Of a stretch of 64,000 nucleotides of DNA, positions 38,201 through 46,495 are shown piece after piece. Within the stretch, counting starts at the first letter, position 1; every line of letters begins with the position of its first letter. Source of the DNA: a virus; the IMG/VR virus record IMGVR_UViG_3300035670_012130, positions 42,126 to 106,125 of that record. The stretch is one strand, 5' to 3'. Both the position numbers and the translations under genes were made by a program. The notes under the pieces were generated by a model, which ran no database searches, was not told the DNA's origin, and was given only the letters and a program-made list of their open reading frames with translations.

Positions 38201-39680
38201 TTATGACCCAGAAGATGGATCAGATATAACATTTGAATGGTCAATTGATGGTGTAAAGTCAGGATACAATTCAACTTTTGTCAATAAATTTAATACAATT
38301 GGAATATTTGCTGTAAGTTTGGTTGTTTATGATACGCAAAAATTATCTTCAACTCCGGCAACTAATTTAGGAAATAGATATTCTGTAAATGTAAATGTTT
38401 CTGCTGCTCAAAATCCTTTAGCAAATAAATTATTCTCATCAGGACAAGCGTTAAATGGAGCGATAGCAAGTGGTTCTAATACACCAAATAGATATGGTTT
38501 TGAACTAGTTGATGATACAAAACAATACACTATAATTGAAAGTGGTCTTTACCATACATTTGCTGTTGATGTAGATGGAAAACTTTATGCAAGTGGGTCA
38601 AATAGTAATGGTCAACTTGGTTTCCCATCAAATATTACTCAATTAAATTCTTTGACTTTAGTACCTTTAGCATCCAAATACAAAGTCATCAAAGTTTCTG
38701 CTGGAGATTATTGCTCGGCTATAATTGTAGAAGATACAACTATTAGCAAAAGAGTTTTATTGGTTTGTGGTTCTAATATAAATGGAATTTTTGGTCAAGC
38801 ATTACCAAAAACAAATATATATAGTTTTCAGCCTATTATTGAAAGAGGTTATAATTTTATCGGACCAAGTTACACATCAAATAATGGCTTACTTGATGTA
38901 TCTTGCAATTCTTATATTCTTGCCTTTACTGATAATAAACAAGTATGGGTAGCTGGAAATCATGGATATACAAACAAAAATGGAATAGTTGATACTGGCT
39001 TTTTCCCTATTAATATAGATCCTAATCCAGATTTGCAACTTGTAAGTACAAATTATCTCAACCCATTCAAATTAGAAGTTGGATTTAATAATGAGTCAGG
39101 TTTTGTAACTGGACTTGGATACGATATTGATAGTCAAATAGTATGGTTCTCAGGATTATCTACTTTGAGAGGTTGGGGATATGCTTATGATATATCAACA
39201 TATGAAAATAGCATTGTAGTGATTACAGCATCACAAGATCCATATTATGATCACGCAATTTACCTGTATTTCTTTTCATCAAGTGAAGTTCCTCAATTTA
39301 ACGTTAGCGCAGGATTAGCATCTGACTTAAATCCTGGTGAAAATTTCTTAAGAGTATCAACGGGTAAATTTGGATATTTAGCTTTATCTGAAAGACTTTT
39401 TTATCCTTATGGTCTTAATGATTTTGGACAACTCGGATATGTTCAATCGGTTTCAAGCTCAAATTCTTTAAATTTACAATATGGTCATGGCTCTGGAATA
39501 GTTCTGCCTAATATGAGTGTAAAAGAAATATCTGATATTTCTGCTGGTGGAAATCATTCAATAATCTTAGCATCTAATGTAAGACCATCATCATATTCAT
39601 TTACAATCACTAAACCAGGTGGATATGCTACAGATCCTCAATATCCAACTGCTTATCCAATTAATCAAATAGCCCAGTAA
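29295..39680 (+). CDS. Giant adhesin-like virion protein: 14 PKD domains plus RCC1-type propeller
   Basis: This 3461-aa protein has three parts. Residues 1 to about 1730 form a large beta-rich N-terminal region without a recognised family. Residues about 1732-3037 hold 14 tandem PKD (Ig-like) domains of about 93 aa. Most show WNFGDG-type cores and GTYxVxLTVTD strands. Domains 8, 11, 13 and 14 lack the FGDG core but keep the strand pattern. Residues about 3045-3430 contain RCC1-type blades such as YHTFAVDVDGKLYASGSNSN followed by GQLG, then SAGDYCSAIIVE, then LNDFGQLGY and SAGGNHSIILAS. PKD arrays usually form stiff stalks and propellers bind ligands. The likely role is a long fibre reaching the host surface. 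Confidence 0.8.
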   Translation: MATYKIDRSSSLQSTGKFKFDYQINVIGDDLFAGFSNIYNTISAGAFPKFTLKGTTFSLYVGDTPPNTVGGDAKPEGHPWADRGGFYGFGNFLDSGRKLLKIPITFQIQCEGAILLPNGSADKDYYETIILYTEPYDFINKPNKSASGSIEGEFFVGLGTNEFVDIDEYYPSENYFIGSPVCPDNEDEFWKNKDLTQETVRQWPKYTSLNWYESVDPKTKSYVGIKIKFTNPKGQLTTYTKTFLIQNPLLLDIESQDKKFINAWTTVSSNSGYISISSNIPVDSGDQDFVKKEHSQCDTQNYNLTAFPGASASDNPKCTATIDLESDPPRKVTFESKTFDWNNTHTDPLTAYIVGFNSDGKNRKKFRNTNRLIPLPTYATITTNSGNVGLIEQTYRYNFGSIQVREADGLSASSKVIDFNNQQKWIYGLVDTVKSKEPLDDLESPPKNYDFPIKFVRSADGCYDINETNRELTLDKYDFPGSVPLPLRGWKFNSMSLTQNKEFIIEGTGNVRFYNGSKGEPHFYGNQNLSGYRYLEIELKSLGQLQSGNLIITETSKGPTLQSSSKIESTKSFKIQTDSSTYKTLRIDLCNPDNKIDNVDNQDSPYPRLNTYTTSKPQTTSPFGYLSKENNPKDNFIITKPNINSESLNWITDDIKQKIKNSGIVYLTDSNDNTVDYFEVNTSAFPKTGIGTNVIFGKPRVNNGKIKLAKPWNGNIPDISRKELFVYIVKNDLTNGKTIDDLLNRSSDGTYPDEFEVYDFDPGLPDISEVVSKTTFDFTDGAGIIYINPIPSYENNQITPYDGIEVEDKTKNLVKSYKIVDYVNDIANTGKAYFTVQIPNDYNTNNKFSIGSTIKLKFLDNFSDDRFNSIIVKFNKVEKYQNFYRAQIEYAKLDKNSPPDYEGIPKLKNNQTFILSANAPIITVKPVRLVEKTFPISTILNTNLIANSPSGPEINAIDDAPEDEASNGPYYGISRISKIEIDNEQLVLGQAKLIRNNSLSNFVASGNNNTFVEKTKYQASSTSETQYYTRRFWQQNTDGRDEEEGDITWQNIITSNLDYWTLSPKSISGLCDDITKIDSYVNPRWLDPNNSEAKIIRHPGWQAKKFDKSYPTDPITGNRIYGNKLDPEYLNSDTGYATWVYGNGLLALPSGKNSGSGTSYVNAINISFNDLQTILAQTIFHRINGNFPPGKPDLFGNSSLRNEDGTVQESTLHLRGGFIARGPGYGLILPPQKSTADNLRKANLIEVSSKLNKGSSESDAKGYFETGSVYGKNKIDHYIELEKSKNFTTPSDFRSSTRNFSQAKRERAAYKGGKQSVATNISACESGFEKSIVIAYTIPTTKPGEENQTAIIQTDSFFTQQYEKYPVGYNTITGSGVTIKGEFPFVLGSETHINQAFRVNTFLLTERNSNTKATSSHDYESLIAANTDMRNKLSWYPFIDGQSKIDANFSTLSKAFKGTKYNSYAISDQAPQLFNVGYADPGAIVFRSISLSTTNINAPVTDKTIFIDGVAPTYISDFRLIEPITSSGIAYSSFPTVAQISSREYIVAYSMNANPRQINFKIISNYQAQNKNTLFDLDALTGNTLSDQYNIYGLTSDYDERLGLHRSVFWCNGGIYYFEYALSSSNLGQKRSDKLHLIKGKLDEALVTELSNRNNIVTYYDANSELNAEVPKQKPALITCKKQEYNGKVFVAYDTGKCYIEAVLFHPFSKILGTRKFDIECVNDSGSNLKDTTPIADIQADPTSGQSALLVNFLSTNSYDPGGSTLTYAWNFGDETQSTEENPSHTFVNNTTTPIEFKVTLIVTNTSGVSSDPATITITVNPAPVNNLSPQAKFSATPTSGDVILTVSFSDQSNPANDGSFIQIYEWDFGDGNTAIKFDNVPFTYDYTKVGSFTPTLFVKDNLARLSSKYFGPTINVNGVPNNPPSPDFKWAQTSFTPTLKVQFTDTSSDVEGSLVAWHWDFGDSQTADVQNPEHIYASAGTYLVVLTVTDSGGLKESVAIQITVVPPGNNPPIANFSFSQQNRKLVIDFVDTSLDTDGTITTWNWNFGDNSTDTVQNPSHTYLSAGTYQVTLTVTDNGGKSGSITKNVIVNPLINQSPTISNITGTQTSFKPLIGKFTETSSDPDGFITKWDWNFGDGHTFSTTDSALKNPSNTYLFPGTYTVSLTVTDDGLPDGTNKKTATSSIQFVVEPPPANQPPVALFTVDANNVLAPATILFTDLSTDSDGQIISWLWEFESGSTLFYNSQTYQKTVSHTFTRSGTYPIRLTVTDDGNLKNTYILDVVVKNNAPVAIISAFPNPVLSKTQVNFFGNTSYDSDGNITKYAWNFGDGTVISQGRTTESHTYLKPGTYQASLTVTDNTGDSSTANLLINVANRNPVARITYTTLTVKAPGSLTFNGDTSTDEDGIIASYSWSVAGSVVASTPNTTINFATEGTYVVSLTVTDDFGATNTSSFSVSVTPPDNILPLAVLSVDKNSGVINDTFVFNVSESRDPDGSIILYQLDFGDGTSTQFVNSAPISHVYKTVGSYTAKLTVTDNRNGISLETTNSIKIITINNQPPVASFSYSPVGAFTFDPITFTDNSSDPENALSRWSWDYGDGTNFTTTDPLQKNPTKSYNKGNRNYTVSLTVYDNFGLSNTISQIVSINNRKPFAVISTNSTPRNNVITGIAPFTVIFDSNSYDLDGTVVNYEWYINGLVGTPFTTKSFTYTFSTARFTPYSVTLRVQDDDGVWSDLTNIGVKVNAPNVPPVAVISANPQSNTSFAPISVTFSAAGSYDPDNIGGPLIYSWDFGNGNVSDQTIAATTYNNPGTYKVYLTVTDNLGATNTATLDYIVKNNKPVALLDTLPSGIVSIRVNTPIVFTSSGSYDSDANQFINGYKWLKDGINQNSNTPTFETSFDSIGNHTITLSVFDNLGLESNTVNKTIFVFQDPAPPPPNQNPIAILGNEPSVSGYIELKVGDSFTFNGSNSYDPEDGSDITFEWSIDGVKSGYNSTFVNKFNTIGIFAVSLVVYDTQKLSSTPATNLGNRYSVNVNVSAAQNPLANKLFSSGQALNGAIASGSNTPNRYGFELVDDTKQYTIIESGLYHTFAVDVDGKLYASGSNSNGQLGFPSNITQLNSLTLVPLASKYKVIKVSAGDYCSAIIVEDTTISKRVLLVCGSNINGIFGQALPKTNIYSFQPIIERGYNFIGPSYTSNNGLLDVSCNSYILAFTDNKQVWVAGNHGYTNKNGIVDTGFFPINIDPNPDLQLVSTNYLNPFKLEVGFNNESGFVTGLGYDIDSQIVWFSGLSTLRGWGYAYDISTYENSIVVITASQDPYYDHAIYLYFFSSSEVPQFNVSAGLASDLNPGENFLRVSTGKFGYLALSERLFYPYGLNDFGQLGYVQSVSSSNSLNLQYGHGSGIVLPNMSVKEISDISAGGNHSIILASNVRPSSYSFTITKPGGYATDPQYPTAYPINQIAQ
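34490..38410 (+). repeat. Tandem array of 14 PKD-domain coding repeats
   Basis: About 14 units of roughly 280 bp each encode PKD domains separated by Pro/Asn linkers such as NNPPSP, NQPPVA and NRNPVA. The units differ clearly at sequence level, so this is an old, diverged array and not a recent duplication. WxFGDG-type cores sit near 34600, 34890, 35170, 35430, 35690, 36000, 36270, 36800, 37080 and 37660. Confidence 0.85.
38430..39590 (+). repeat. RCC1-type beta-propeller blades at the C-terminus of the PKD giant
   Basis: At least five RCC1-like repeats are visible. Typical pieces are ASGSNSNGQLG, VCGSNINGIFGQ, VWVAGNHGY, YGLNDFGQLGY and ISAGGNHSIILA. A seven-bladed propeller would fit the length of about 385 aa. 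It caps the PKD stalk, a likely receptor-binding position. Confidence 0.75.
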
Positions 39681-39706
39681 AGGTGTAAACCCTTTTTATT
39701 TTTTAT
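39679..39706 (+). terminator. Weak intrinsic terminator after the PKD giant
   Basis: Directly at the stop codon, AAAGG and CCTTT form a 5-bp stem around a 7-nt loop (TGTAAAC), followed by TTATTTTTT. The stem is short, so termination is probably partial. The gap to 39715 also holds TATAAT-like sequence (39702-39707), but no good -35. The next gene lacks a visible ribosome site. Confidence 0.4.
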
Positions 39707-39715
39707 AATATTAAT

Positions 39716-42598
39716 ATGAACCTTTCCCCAGACCCAAGACAACTAAAAACAAAAGTCACTTTGAGTATTATGAATGCTCCTGAAAGTGGATTTTTTTCTG
39801 GGGAATATACTGCTAGTACTGCTACAAAGTCACAAGACAACTTAAATGTTTTGAATTATGATTTTGAACCAACTTATACTTATGCAGATGGCACAACAGA
39901 ACCAAAATATAGTAGCAGATTAAAGGTAATTTCTTCTTTACAAAATGCTAGAATTCCAGAGATCAATACAGCTATAAGTGCATCATCTTGTACATTTGCA
40001 TTTGGTGCTATTGTTCCCGGAGAAGTGGATCCTGTGCTAAATAAGTTGAAAGGTCCAGCAGAAGGATATAACCCAAATTTTGTTGATAGTCCAATTCAAG
40101 GTAGTGTGCAGTCACAACCTGAAAAATTTGATGATTTTACTCAACACGTACCTAAAATTCCATTTACTAATAATGGAAATGTATTAACTACTTACAATAT
40201 TTGGCATTTAGTTGATGGTGCCAGGGATGCATATAAATATATAGGACCAGCTATCTCTGGAGTAAATACTGGCACTCTAAGAACTGTTAAAGATCCTGTC
40301 AATGGTGCGCAAGTTGAAGTTACTTCTGAGAAAACGAATACAACAATCAAAAGAATTTTTCCTACTTCTTATGACGCTGTTTATCAAAATGATGCTGTAA
40401 TTTACAATCCTGATGGTACTTCAGAGCCTATAAAAGCAAGAGGAAACTATGGCAATAATGGTTTTCATATTAACTTTTCAGCAAGCAATATGCAACAAAA
40501 TTCTTCAGCCATAAAAATCGCAATAAGACCACAAGTTGCAAATAATAATTATATCAATGATTTTTTTATTGAATTTAAAATAGATAGCAAGCCTGTTTTA
40601 AAAATATTTGATCCATATAGCCAGTCTTACATAGTTCAAACAGATTTGATAGCTCCTGTTTTAGACAAGACTAATATGAATTCTTATGACGTGTATGTAC
40701 ATTTTGTTGGGCCAAATCTGTTAGTTGGTTTTAGTCCAGACATTACAAGATGGAATACAGTTATCAATTTAAGTGGCAGAGAAGTGTTTTGCCCACCTTT
40801 AACTGATATTTTTATATCCTTGTCAAATACTAATGTGAAGTTCAGATATTCTGCAATAATTTTTAATAATTTCAATAATAATCAGCCCAAAAATTCAACT
40901 AAAAATTATATAACAGCAGAATTTAAATATTCAAAGAAAAAAATTCCAACAATCTCAACATTTCTAGAAAAAGTTCAAGATTCTTTCGAAAAATCATCAT
41001 ATAGAATAAATGGCTTTCCACAAAACACTGGATATAATTCTGCCAACCCATTAGATAAAAATATTTCATATTTTGCAGATTTGCGCTTAAATCAAGCCCA
41101 ATTTGCAAAAATAACTGAATATACAACACCACCTCTGACAAGTGCAGATCCTGATAAACAAACCCTTTATTTCAAAATTAGATATAATTGTACGATTGAA
41201 GGTCCAGCATTTTTACAAATTGAAATTCCACATCCAGGAGTATTAGCAACGGTATTTCCTGATTTGGGAAGTGGCAGTGCAAACGCAGGTGATTATAAAT
41301 TTATCAATCCTCAGCTGAATCAATTGTTTTACGATGTGGGAGACATAACATCTTGGGTCGAAAGTTGGTCTGTAAACTGCACAGCAGAGCTTTCCAATTT
41401 ATCAAAAATTAGTAAAACTGCAAACATTGTCTTAAAAAATATTGATTCTTTAGAAGGTCAAAAGTTTATCAACGCAATTGAAAATAACTTGTTGTGTGTA
41501 TCTATAGACGCAGGTTATGTACAGGGTAATTTGTATCCATACTTTCAAGGTTTTATCACAAGCACATCATATTCTAGGAAAGGTAACGATAGTACATTTA
41601 CCTTAACTTGCCAAGATATAGCATCTTTTGTTTTAGAGAATTTATATTTTGATAAAAATATGATGATAGCTGGTATGAGACATGACTTAGCAATTGATTC
41701 TATAATGGCTACTTCAGGATTTTGGTCATACTATATAAGAAATAATTCTGATTTACAAAATGGAGGTTCAATTTATGGAATTGATTTAAGATTGAATAGT
41801 AATTCAACAAATAATCAAGATCTTATAAAATTAAATCCTCTTGATAAGATTTATGAAAAATTAGGTAAGCTTTTAGAAAGATTGAATAATCCTTATTCTC
41901 TTCCAACATTCAGATGGGCGGAAAGATATGGGTTTAAATTAGAATGTAGAAACAACTATATAGATAATGATTTGAAATTTACTGGATTAAATGCAGCTGG
42001 CACAGCTTACATTTTTAACAGTAACGCATCAAACACAAATAATTATATAAATAATTTTCAATCAGATATACACGGCTTACTTGTTGATGATTACACAATT
42101 AAAACAGATGTTAAAGGCCTTGCTGCAGGAGTTAGAGTTTTTGGCACAGCTATGACTGGTTTTTTAGCTGACGAAAGATATTCTCCAGGATCTGTATCTA
42201 TTCAAAATTTACCAATCCAATCTCAAATAGATTTATTGGGATATTTGCAAAATGCTCCATTCAATTCAGCACAAGCTCCTTATGTTGGGTTCAAGAAATA
42301 TTTGATGTGGTCTATGCAAAGAAATGAAATTCCTGATCAGCAAGTGCTAAAGAGAGTTACAGATAGTATAGAGTTAGTTTCTAAAACACCAATAAGTTCA
42401 ATTAATTTCCAGTGCTATGTTGCTAAGCCCCTAAGTTTTCACGGTAAATTTTTGATTAATGTTTTCCAAGGGCAGACAGTTAATTCAACTGATCAATATG
42501 TATATACAAATGTTGATTACAGTTATAATAAATCCAACAATCTTATCACAGCAAGCGTTCAGGGAACTAACATGCCAATATCATTAGGAGGAGTATAA
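39716..42598 (+). CDS. Baseplate hub-like protein (gpD/gp27-type)
   Basis: In this 960-aa protein the second half has the features of tail hub proteins. DVGDITSWVESWSVNCTAEL and ISKTANIVLKNID mark the first hub barrel. LYPYFQGFITSTSYSRKGND and STFTLTCQDIASFVLENLYF resemble the 'G.I.s.s.s..g...tl.c.D' region of gpD and gp27. An N-terminal extension of about 500 residues is beta-rich and could carry additional trimer contacts. No lysozyme or peptidase domain is evident. Hub proteins sit at the tail tip between tube and puncturing device. Being preceded by tape-measure candidates supports this. Confidence 0.65.
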   Translation: MNLSPDPRQLKTKVTLSIMNAPESGFFSGEYTASTATKSQDNLNVLNYDFEPTYTYADGTTEPKYSSRLKVISSLQNARIPEINTAISASSCTFAFGAIVPGEVDPVLNKLKGPAEGYNPNFVDSPIQGSVQSQPEKFDDFTQHVPKIPFTNNGNVLTTYNIWHLVDGARDAYKYIGPAISGVNTGTLRTVKDPVNGAQVEVTSEKTNTTIKRIFPTSYDAVYQNDAVIYNPDGTSEPIKARGNYGNNGFHINFSASNMQQNSSAIKIAIRPQVANNNYINDFFIEFKIDSKPVLKIFDPYSQSYIVQTDLIAPVLDKTNMNSYDVYVHFVGPNLLVGFSPDITRWNTVINLSGREVFCPPLTDIFISLSNTNVKFRYSAIIFNNFNNNQPKNSTKNYITAEFKYSKKKIPTISTFLEKVQDSFEKSSYRINGFPQNTGYNSANPLDKNISYFADLRLNQAQFAKITEYTTPPLTSADPDKQTLYFKIRYNCTIEGPAFLQIEIPHPGVLATVFPDLGSGSANAGDYKFINPQLNQLFYDVGDITSWVESWSVNCTAELSNLSKISKTANIVLKNIDSLEGQKFINAIENNLLCVSIDAGYVQGNLYPYFQGFITSTSYSRKGNDSTFTLTCQDIASFVLENLYFDKNMMIAGMRHDLAIDSIMATSGFWSYYIRNNSDLQNGGSIYGIDLRLNSNSTNNQDLIKLNPLDKIYEKLGKLLERLNNPYSLPTFRWAERYGFKLECRNNYIDNDLKFTGLNAAGTAYIFNSNASNTNNYINNFQSDIHGLLVDDYTIKTDVKGLAAGVRVFGTAMTGFLADERYSPGSVSIQNLPIQSQIDLLGYLQNAPFNSAQAPYVGFKKYLMWSMQRNEIPDQQVLKRVTDSIELVSKTPISSINFQCYVAKPLSFHGKFLINVFQGQTVNSTDQYVYTNVDYSYNKSNNLITASVQGTNMPISLGGV

Positions 42599-42599
42599 A

Positions 42600-42827
42600 A
42601 TGCCTTTATTTCAATCTCTTTCATTTGTAATAAATGATCAAATTAGACAAAATACAATAAATATGCAAAGTGGTTTGACTTTAAGATCTAATGTCACGCA
42701 AGCTTTACAAGTCATTAATGTTAATAAAAATAATATAATAGAAGAACAAGATGTTTTACGCTGGGGATATGCTAACTGGGGCGTAGAAAAAGTAACATCA
42801 GAATATAAACCACAAGAAATTAAATAA
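42600..42827 (+). CDS. Small conserved-looking baseplate-region protein (75 aa)
   Basis: A very strong ribosome site (AGGAGGAG, 42586-42593) lies 6 nt before the ATG, inside the last codons of the hub gene, so this 75-aa protein is made in quantity. The sequence (QQ-free, Asn-rich, ending RWGYANWGVEKVTSEYKPQE) matches no family I can name. Its TAA overlaps the next ATG. Small proteins in this place are often hub plugs, LysM-type proteins or assembly factors. I see no LysM signature. Confidence 0.65.
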   Translation: MPLFQSLSFVINDQIRQNTINMQSGLTLRSNVTQALQVINVNKNNIIEEQDVLRWGYANWGVEKVTSEYKPQEIK

Positions 42828-45800
42828 TGGGAAATACACCAATTTATGGGTTTGGATATATTGAACCAAACCAAGACCTTTCAGAAAATATTGATTTAGA
42901 TGAGCTTCGCTTTAAGGCCATTGAAAATCAAATGTATAATCTTTATCAAATTTTTAAGAATGGCATTATTGAAGAAGATCCATTAGTTCCATCTTGGCGT
43001 ATTCAAACTTTCTCAAATGAATTTAAATTAACAAAAATTACAATCACTTCTGGAAAAGGCTTTGTTTCTTATAAAGCTGCAAACACAACAGCATCTAAAG
43101 ATATATCTTTACCAACAATTCCTACAACAGTTGGAACTTCAAAAGTTTATGTTTATGCATACGAAAATGCAAACACAGCTATAAATGGTGATGTTGATTT
43201 TGTCGCATCATTGACTCAAATAAATGACACAGTAAATTATATTTCATTAGGTTATCTTGAAATTGATGTTGCCAACAATCTTATAAGTTTATTTGAAACA
43301 ACTAGACAGGATATAACTTTATTTTCTTCTCTTTCATATTTGATAAAAAATCATAAACATATTGGTGGAACTGGTAATCCTTCTCCAATTGATTTATCTT
43401 TAGAAGTAAAAAATCAATTAACAAGTGAAAATATAAATTCTGTTGATGCTGCAAAAATTACAACAGGTATTTTGGATTCAGCAAGACTTCCAACAATCAA
43501 CCATAGTAATTTAGAGAATAAAGGCAATCTTACTCATGATCAATTAGAAACAGCTTTGTTGGCTGTCGTTAATAATGATGCTAATGACAAGATGTCTGAT
43601 CTTTCTATAGCAAATAGATTACAGATGTTGGTTGCTTTGAAAAAATCTGGTGGAGTAGGATTTACATTTATTGATTCAACACAAATCAATACTCTTACAT
43701 ATGTTCCAGGCATTTTTCCAAACACTTCGACAAATTCTTCTACTGGTAATTCTGCCAATTTTGCTCAAACTACATCAGTTCCAAGTCAATATACATTGGC
43801 AACAATATACGATACAGATCCAAATACATCAGGCTCAGGAATTAGTGGATCTGTTACTTCAAGCAGTTTTGTAGGAGATAAATCTTTTGTAGTTCAGAAT
43901 GATTTCTTGCAAGCAAAAACAGTAGCATCTTCTCTTGGATCTACAAATAATACATTCTTTAGCAATATTAGTATTTCAGGCTCAGCAACAACAGGAAGTT
44001 TCACGATTGACACTCCTTTGAATTACCTGACCCTTTCACAGCCAGTATCGAGTATTTTCGACACAACTGGATCTTGGGATACTGGATTAGTTTTCACAAC
44101 CACTTATGTTTCTAATAAAGTCAAGGTTGATACAAGTTTATATGCATACACTTTATTCAATCAACCAGTTTCATTAGACTTTGATTCTAAAGTTGGGTTT
44201 GGTTTCTCTGCAGGTCTTGGAGAAACAGGAGCAGCTTTAGGTAAAATTTATATGTTCTTGGTTGTTGGAAATGGAAGTACAGATCCTAATTTACAATATG
44301 ATCAAAAGATTGATTTTGCTCCTAATACTGGCACTGGCTCATCTGCAATTTACATATCCCCAGCCACTAACGTAAAGATATTTGATGATACTACTTATGG
44401 ATTTACAGGTTCAACTGCAACTTATTCCTCTGTAAACTTATCGGATTTTGGTGATAGTAGCTTAAAATCTTCTGTGTTAGGATTTGGTTTTTACTTTTCA
44501 ACAGATCAGGGTTGGAATGCTGAAAAGCAAACCAAGTTTGAATTACTTACTCCAACAGATGCACAAATCAATACTTTAGGCAACAATGATAGTCTAGTTC
44601 TTGCTAGACGCAACCCAACCGATCAAACATCAGCTGTATTTACGTGGAATGATCAATACAGATATAAGAATGCTAATTTCTTATTAAGATTTGATTCTGG
44701 AGATTCAAATACTCAATACAATCAAATTCAATATGACATAAATATACCTTCTGGCACTAAATATACTGTTCAAAGCAGATCAAATGTAAGTTCTGATTTA
44801 TTTTATAATTTGAAAACTCTTTCTGAGACAGATGTAATTATTGCAACACCCAATACAAACTCAAGCACTGGTAGATATTTTGATGTTTTATTTTCTTTGT
44901 ATGCAAATGAATTACAAAGTTTAGCTCCTACCGTAAATAGCTTGAGAGTAAATTATTCAACAGTAGGAAGTGCTACAACTAGATCTTATGATAGAAATTT
45001 CACTGACACTACTATTTCAAAGTTCGGTTGGGTAAGTGATGTTTATTACAATAAAAACGCTGGATATGGAGTTACAAACCCAGATGATACAAATTATTTA
45101 AAAATTTATGATACTTCCAATGTTGGAAATTGGGTTTACTTAAGAAACAACAACTTAATATCAGCATCAAGTAATGTTCTAGAGACAACTGTAGAAGATG
45201 GGATAGATTCTGGTACATTAAGAAATTATCTTACTCCAAATCAAATATTTTTAAAGTCTACAAATTATGGATTAGATACTCCTACTGATTATCAAACTTT
45301 GTCTACAGGGGGCAATATAATTTGCGACAGTAAAAATGACAGAATTATAATCACTGATATAGATGGAGTTTTTACAAAAGTAATTCAAGGCAATATACGA
45401 CTTAAGCTTACATCAAAAGATTTTGTTGCACTTTCTGCTTCTTTCAACCCTAACACAAGGAAGATTTATATTGCTTTTTCGCAAAATATATCATTTGTAG
45501 ATCTTACAAAAATTTACATCACATATGATAATATTTCTGTAAGAGGAGATGACACTAGACTCTCTAGTGAGTACCTTGAACCAATATTTGATTTTTCTGC
45601 TACTTATGTGTTTACTATCAAAGACACAGTAGAAGGTATTACCTTAAATACAGCTATTAGCAATGCTCTTACTAAAAAAGTTAGACTAGATAATGGATGT
45701 TTTACAAATGCAGGTAATTCTATAAATACCAACACATCACTATCGGCAACTGTACCAACTTCATCAGTATCTTCAGTAAACAGAACTCAACAATATGTTT

Positions 45801-46492
45801 CTGGTATTAGCACGTCCATTACAGGCACATCAACAGTTACAACAGGCCTACCTACAACTACAGCAACTGTAAATTCTGTATCAGATTATAATGGTGATGG
45901 TATAGTTTCCACATCTACTATGTATGGACCTAATTCACAAGTAGATAACATAATTTTGGATATGTGGCAAGGACCTATATATTTTGCCAATATTTACAAT
46001 CCAGTTTCAGTTCAATATGATGATACAAATTCACTCATTGTAATTGCTCAACCACATTCAAAATCAGTATTATGTTATTCGAACGATACAGATTTGACAC
46101 TAAAATGGGCAATTACATCAGATATTGTTAACTATTATGATAACAAACTTGGCTCTGCATATTTGCTTCCTAACGGAAATGTTCTTTTGGGTAGTCCAGC
46201 ATTAGATTCAACAGACACTGGTAAATTACAAGTTTACAATATTTCTAATGGATATATTGAAACAAAGCTTACATTTAACAATGATGTAGTAAAAGCTCTT
46301 CCTGGACCATCTACAGATTATTCTGATTTTTATGTATTGACTGATGATGTCATAAATTATGGCGAAAATTCAAGATTACATCTAGTAAATAATTCTGGAA
46401 CAATATTATCAACTTGGGGTGACAATAACGAGCTATTTCACCCTAAAGGTATGCGTATTATTTCAAATGACAATATTTTAGTATCGGAATAA
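42827..46492 (+). CDS. Tail fibre/baseplate protein with HKH motif and NHL-like propeller
   Basis: This is a 1221-aa protein. Residues about 170-250 carry KNHKHIGGTGNPSPIDLSLE and ILDSARLPTINHSNLENKGN followed by LTHDQL. This 'HxH...P.iDL...G.l...rLp..dHs.L...G.lTH' layout occurs in phage fibre and baseplate proteins, where HxH can bind metal. Beta-rich Ser/Thr/Asn segments follow. Residues about 1040-1221 look like NHL-type propeller blades (IYNPVSVQYDDTNSLIVIAQ, LGSAYLLPNGNVLLGSPA, LFHPKGMRIISNDNILVS). NHL propellers bind proteins or glycans. Start and stop are tightly packed with the neighbours. A host-contact fibre is likely. Confidence 0.65.
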   Translation: MGNTPIYGFGYIEPNQDLSENIDLDELRFKAIENQMYNLYQIFKNGIIEEDPLVPSWRIQTFSNEFKLTKITITSGKGFVSYKAANTTASKDISLPTIPTTVGTSKVYVYAYENANTAINGDVDFVASLTQINDTVNYISLGYLEIDVANNLISLFETTRQDITLFSSLSYLIKNHKHIGGTGNPSPIDLSLEVKNQLTSENINSVDAAKITTGILDSARLPTINHSNLENKGNLTHDQLETALLAVVNNDANDKMSDLSIANRLQMLVALKKSGGVGFTFIDSTQINTLTYVPGIFPNTSTNSSTGNSANFAQTTSVPSQYTLATIYDTDPNTSGSGISGSVTSSSFVGDKSFVVQNDFLQAKTVASSLGSTNNTFFSNISISGSATTGSFTIDTPLNYLTLSQPVSSIFDTTGSWDTGLVFTTTYVSNKVKVDTSLYAYTLFNQPVSLDFDSKVGFGFSAGLGETGAALGKIYMFLVVGNGSTDPNLQYDQKIDFAPNTGTGSSAIYISPATNVKIFDDTTYGFTGSTATYSSVNLSDFGDSSLKSSVLGFGFYFSTDQGWNAEKQTKFELLTPTDAQINTLGNNDSLVLARRNPTDQTSAVFTWNDQYRYKNANFLLRFDSGDSNTQYNQIQYDINIPSGTKYTVQSRSNVSSDLFYNLKTLSETDVIIATPNTNSSTGRYFDVLFSLYANELQSLAPTVNSLRVNYSTVGSATTRSYDRNFTDTTISKFGWVSDVYYNKNAGYGVTNPDDTNYLKIYDTSNVGNWVYLRNNNLISASSNVLETTVEDGIDSGTLRNYLTPNQIFLKSTNYGLDTPTDYQTLSTGGNIICDSKNDRIIITDIDGVFTKVIQGNIRLKLTSKDFVALSASFNPNTRKIYIAFSQNISFVDLTKIYITYDNISVRGDDTRLSSEYLEPIFDFSATYVFTIKDTVEGITLNTAISNALTKKVRLDNGCFTNAGNSINTNTSLSATVPTSSVSSVNRTQQYVSGISTSITGTSTVTTGLPTTTATVNSVSDYNGDGIVSTSTMYGPNSQVDNIILDMWQGPIYFANIYNPVSVQYDDTNSLIVIAQPHSKSVLCYSNDTDLTLKWAITSDIVNYYDNKLGSAYLLPNGNVLLGSPALDSTDTGKLQVYNISNGYIETKLTFNNDVVKALPGPSTDYSDFYVLTDDVINYGENSRLHLVNNSGTILSTWGDNNELFHPKGMRIISNDNILVSE

Positions 46493-46495
46493 ATT

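Noticed and set aside
34490-38410. PKD array as a recent tandem DNA duplication or a CRISPR-like array
   Set aside because: Units differ strongly in sequence and length and are all coding. Only protein-level similarity remains.
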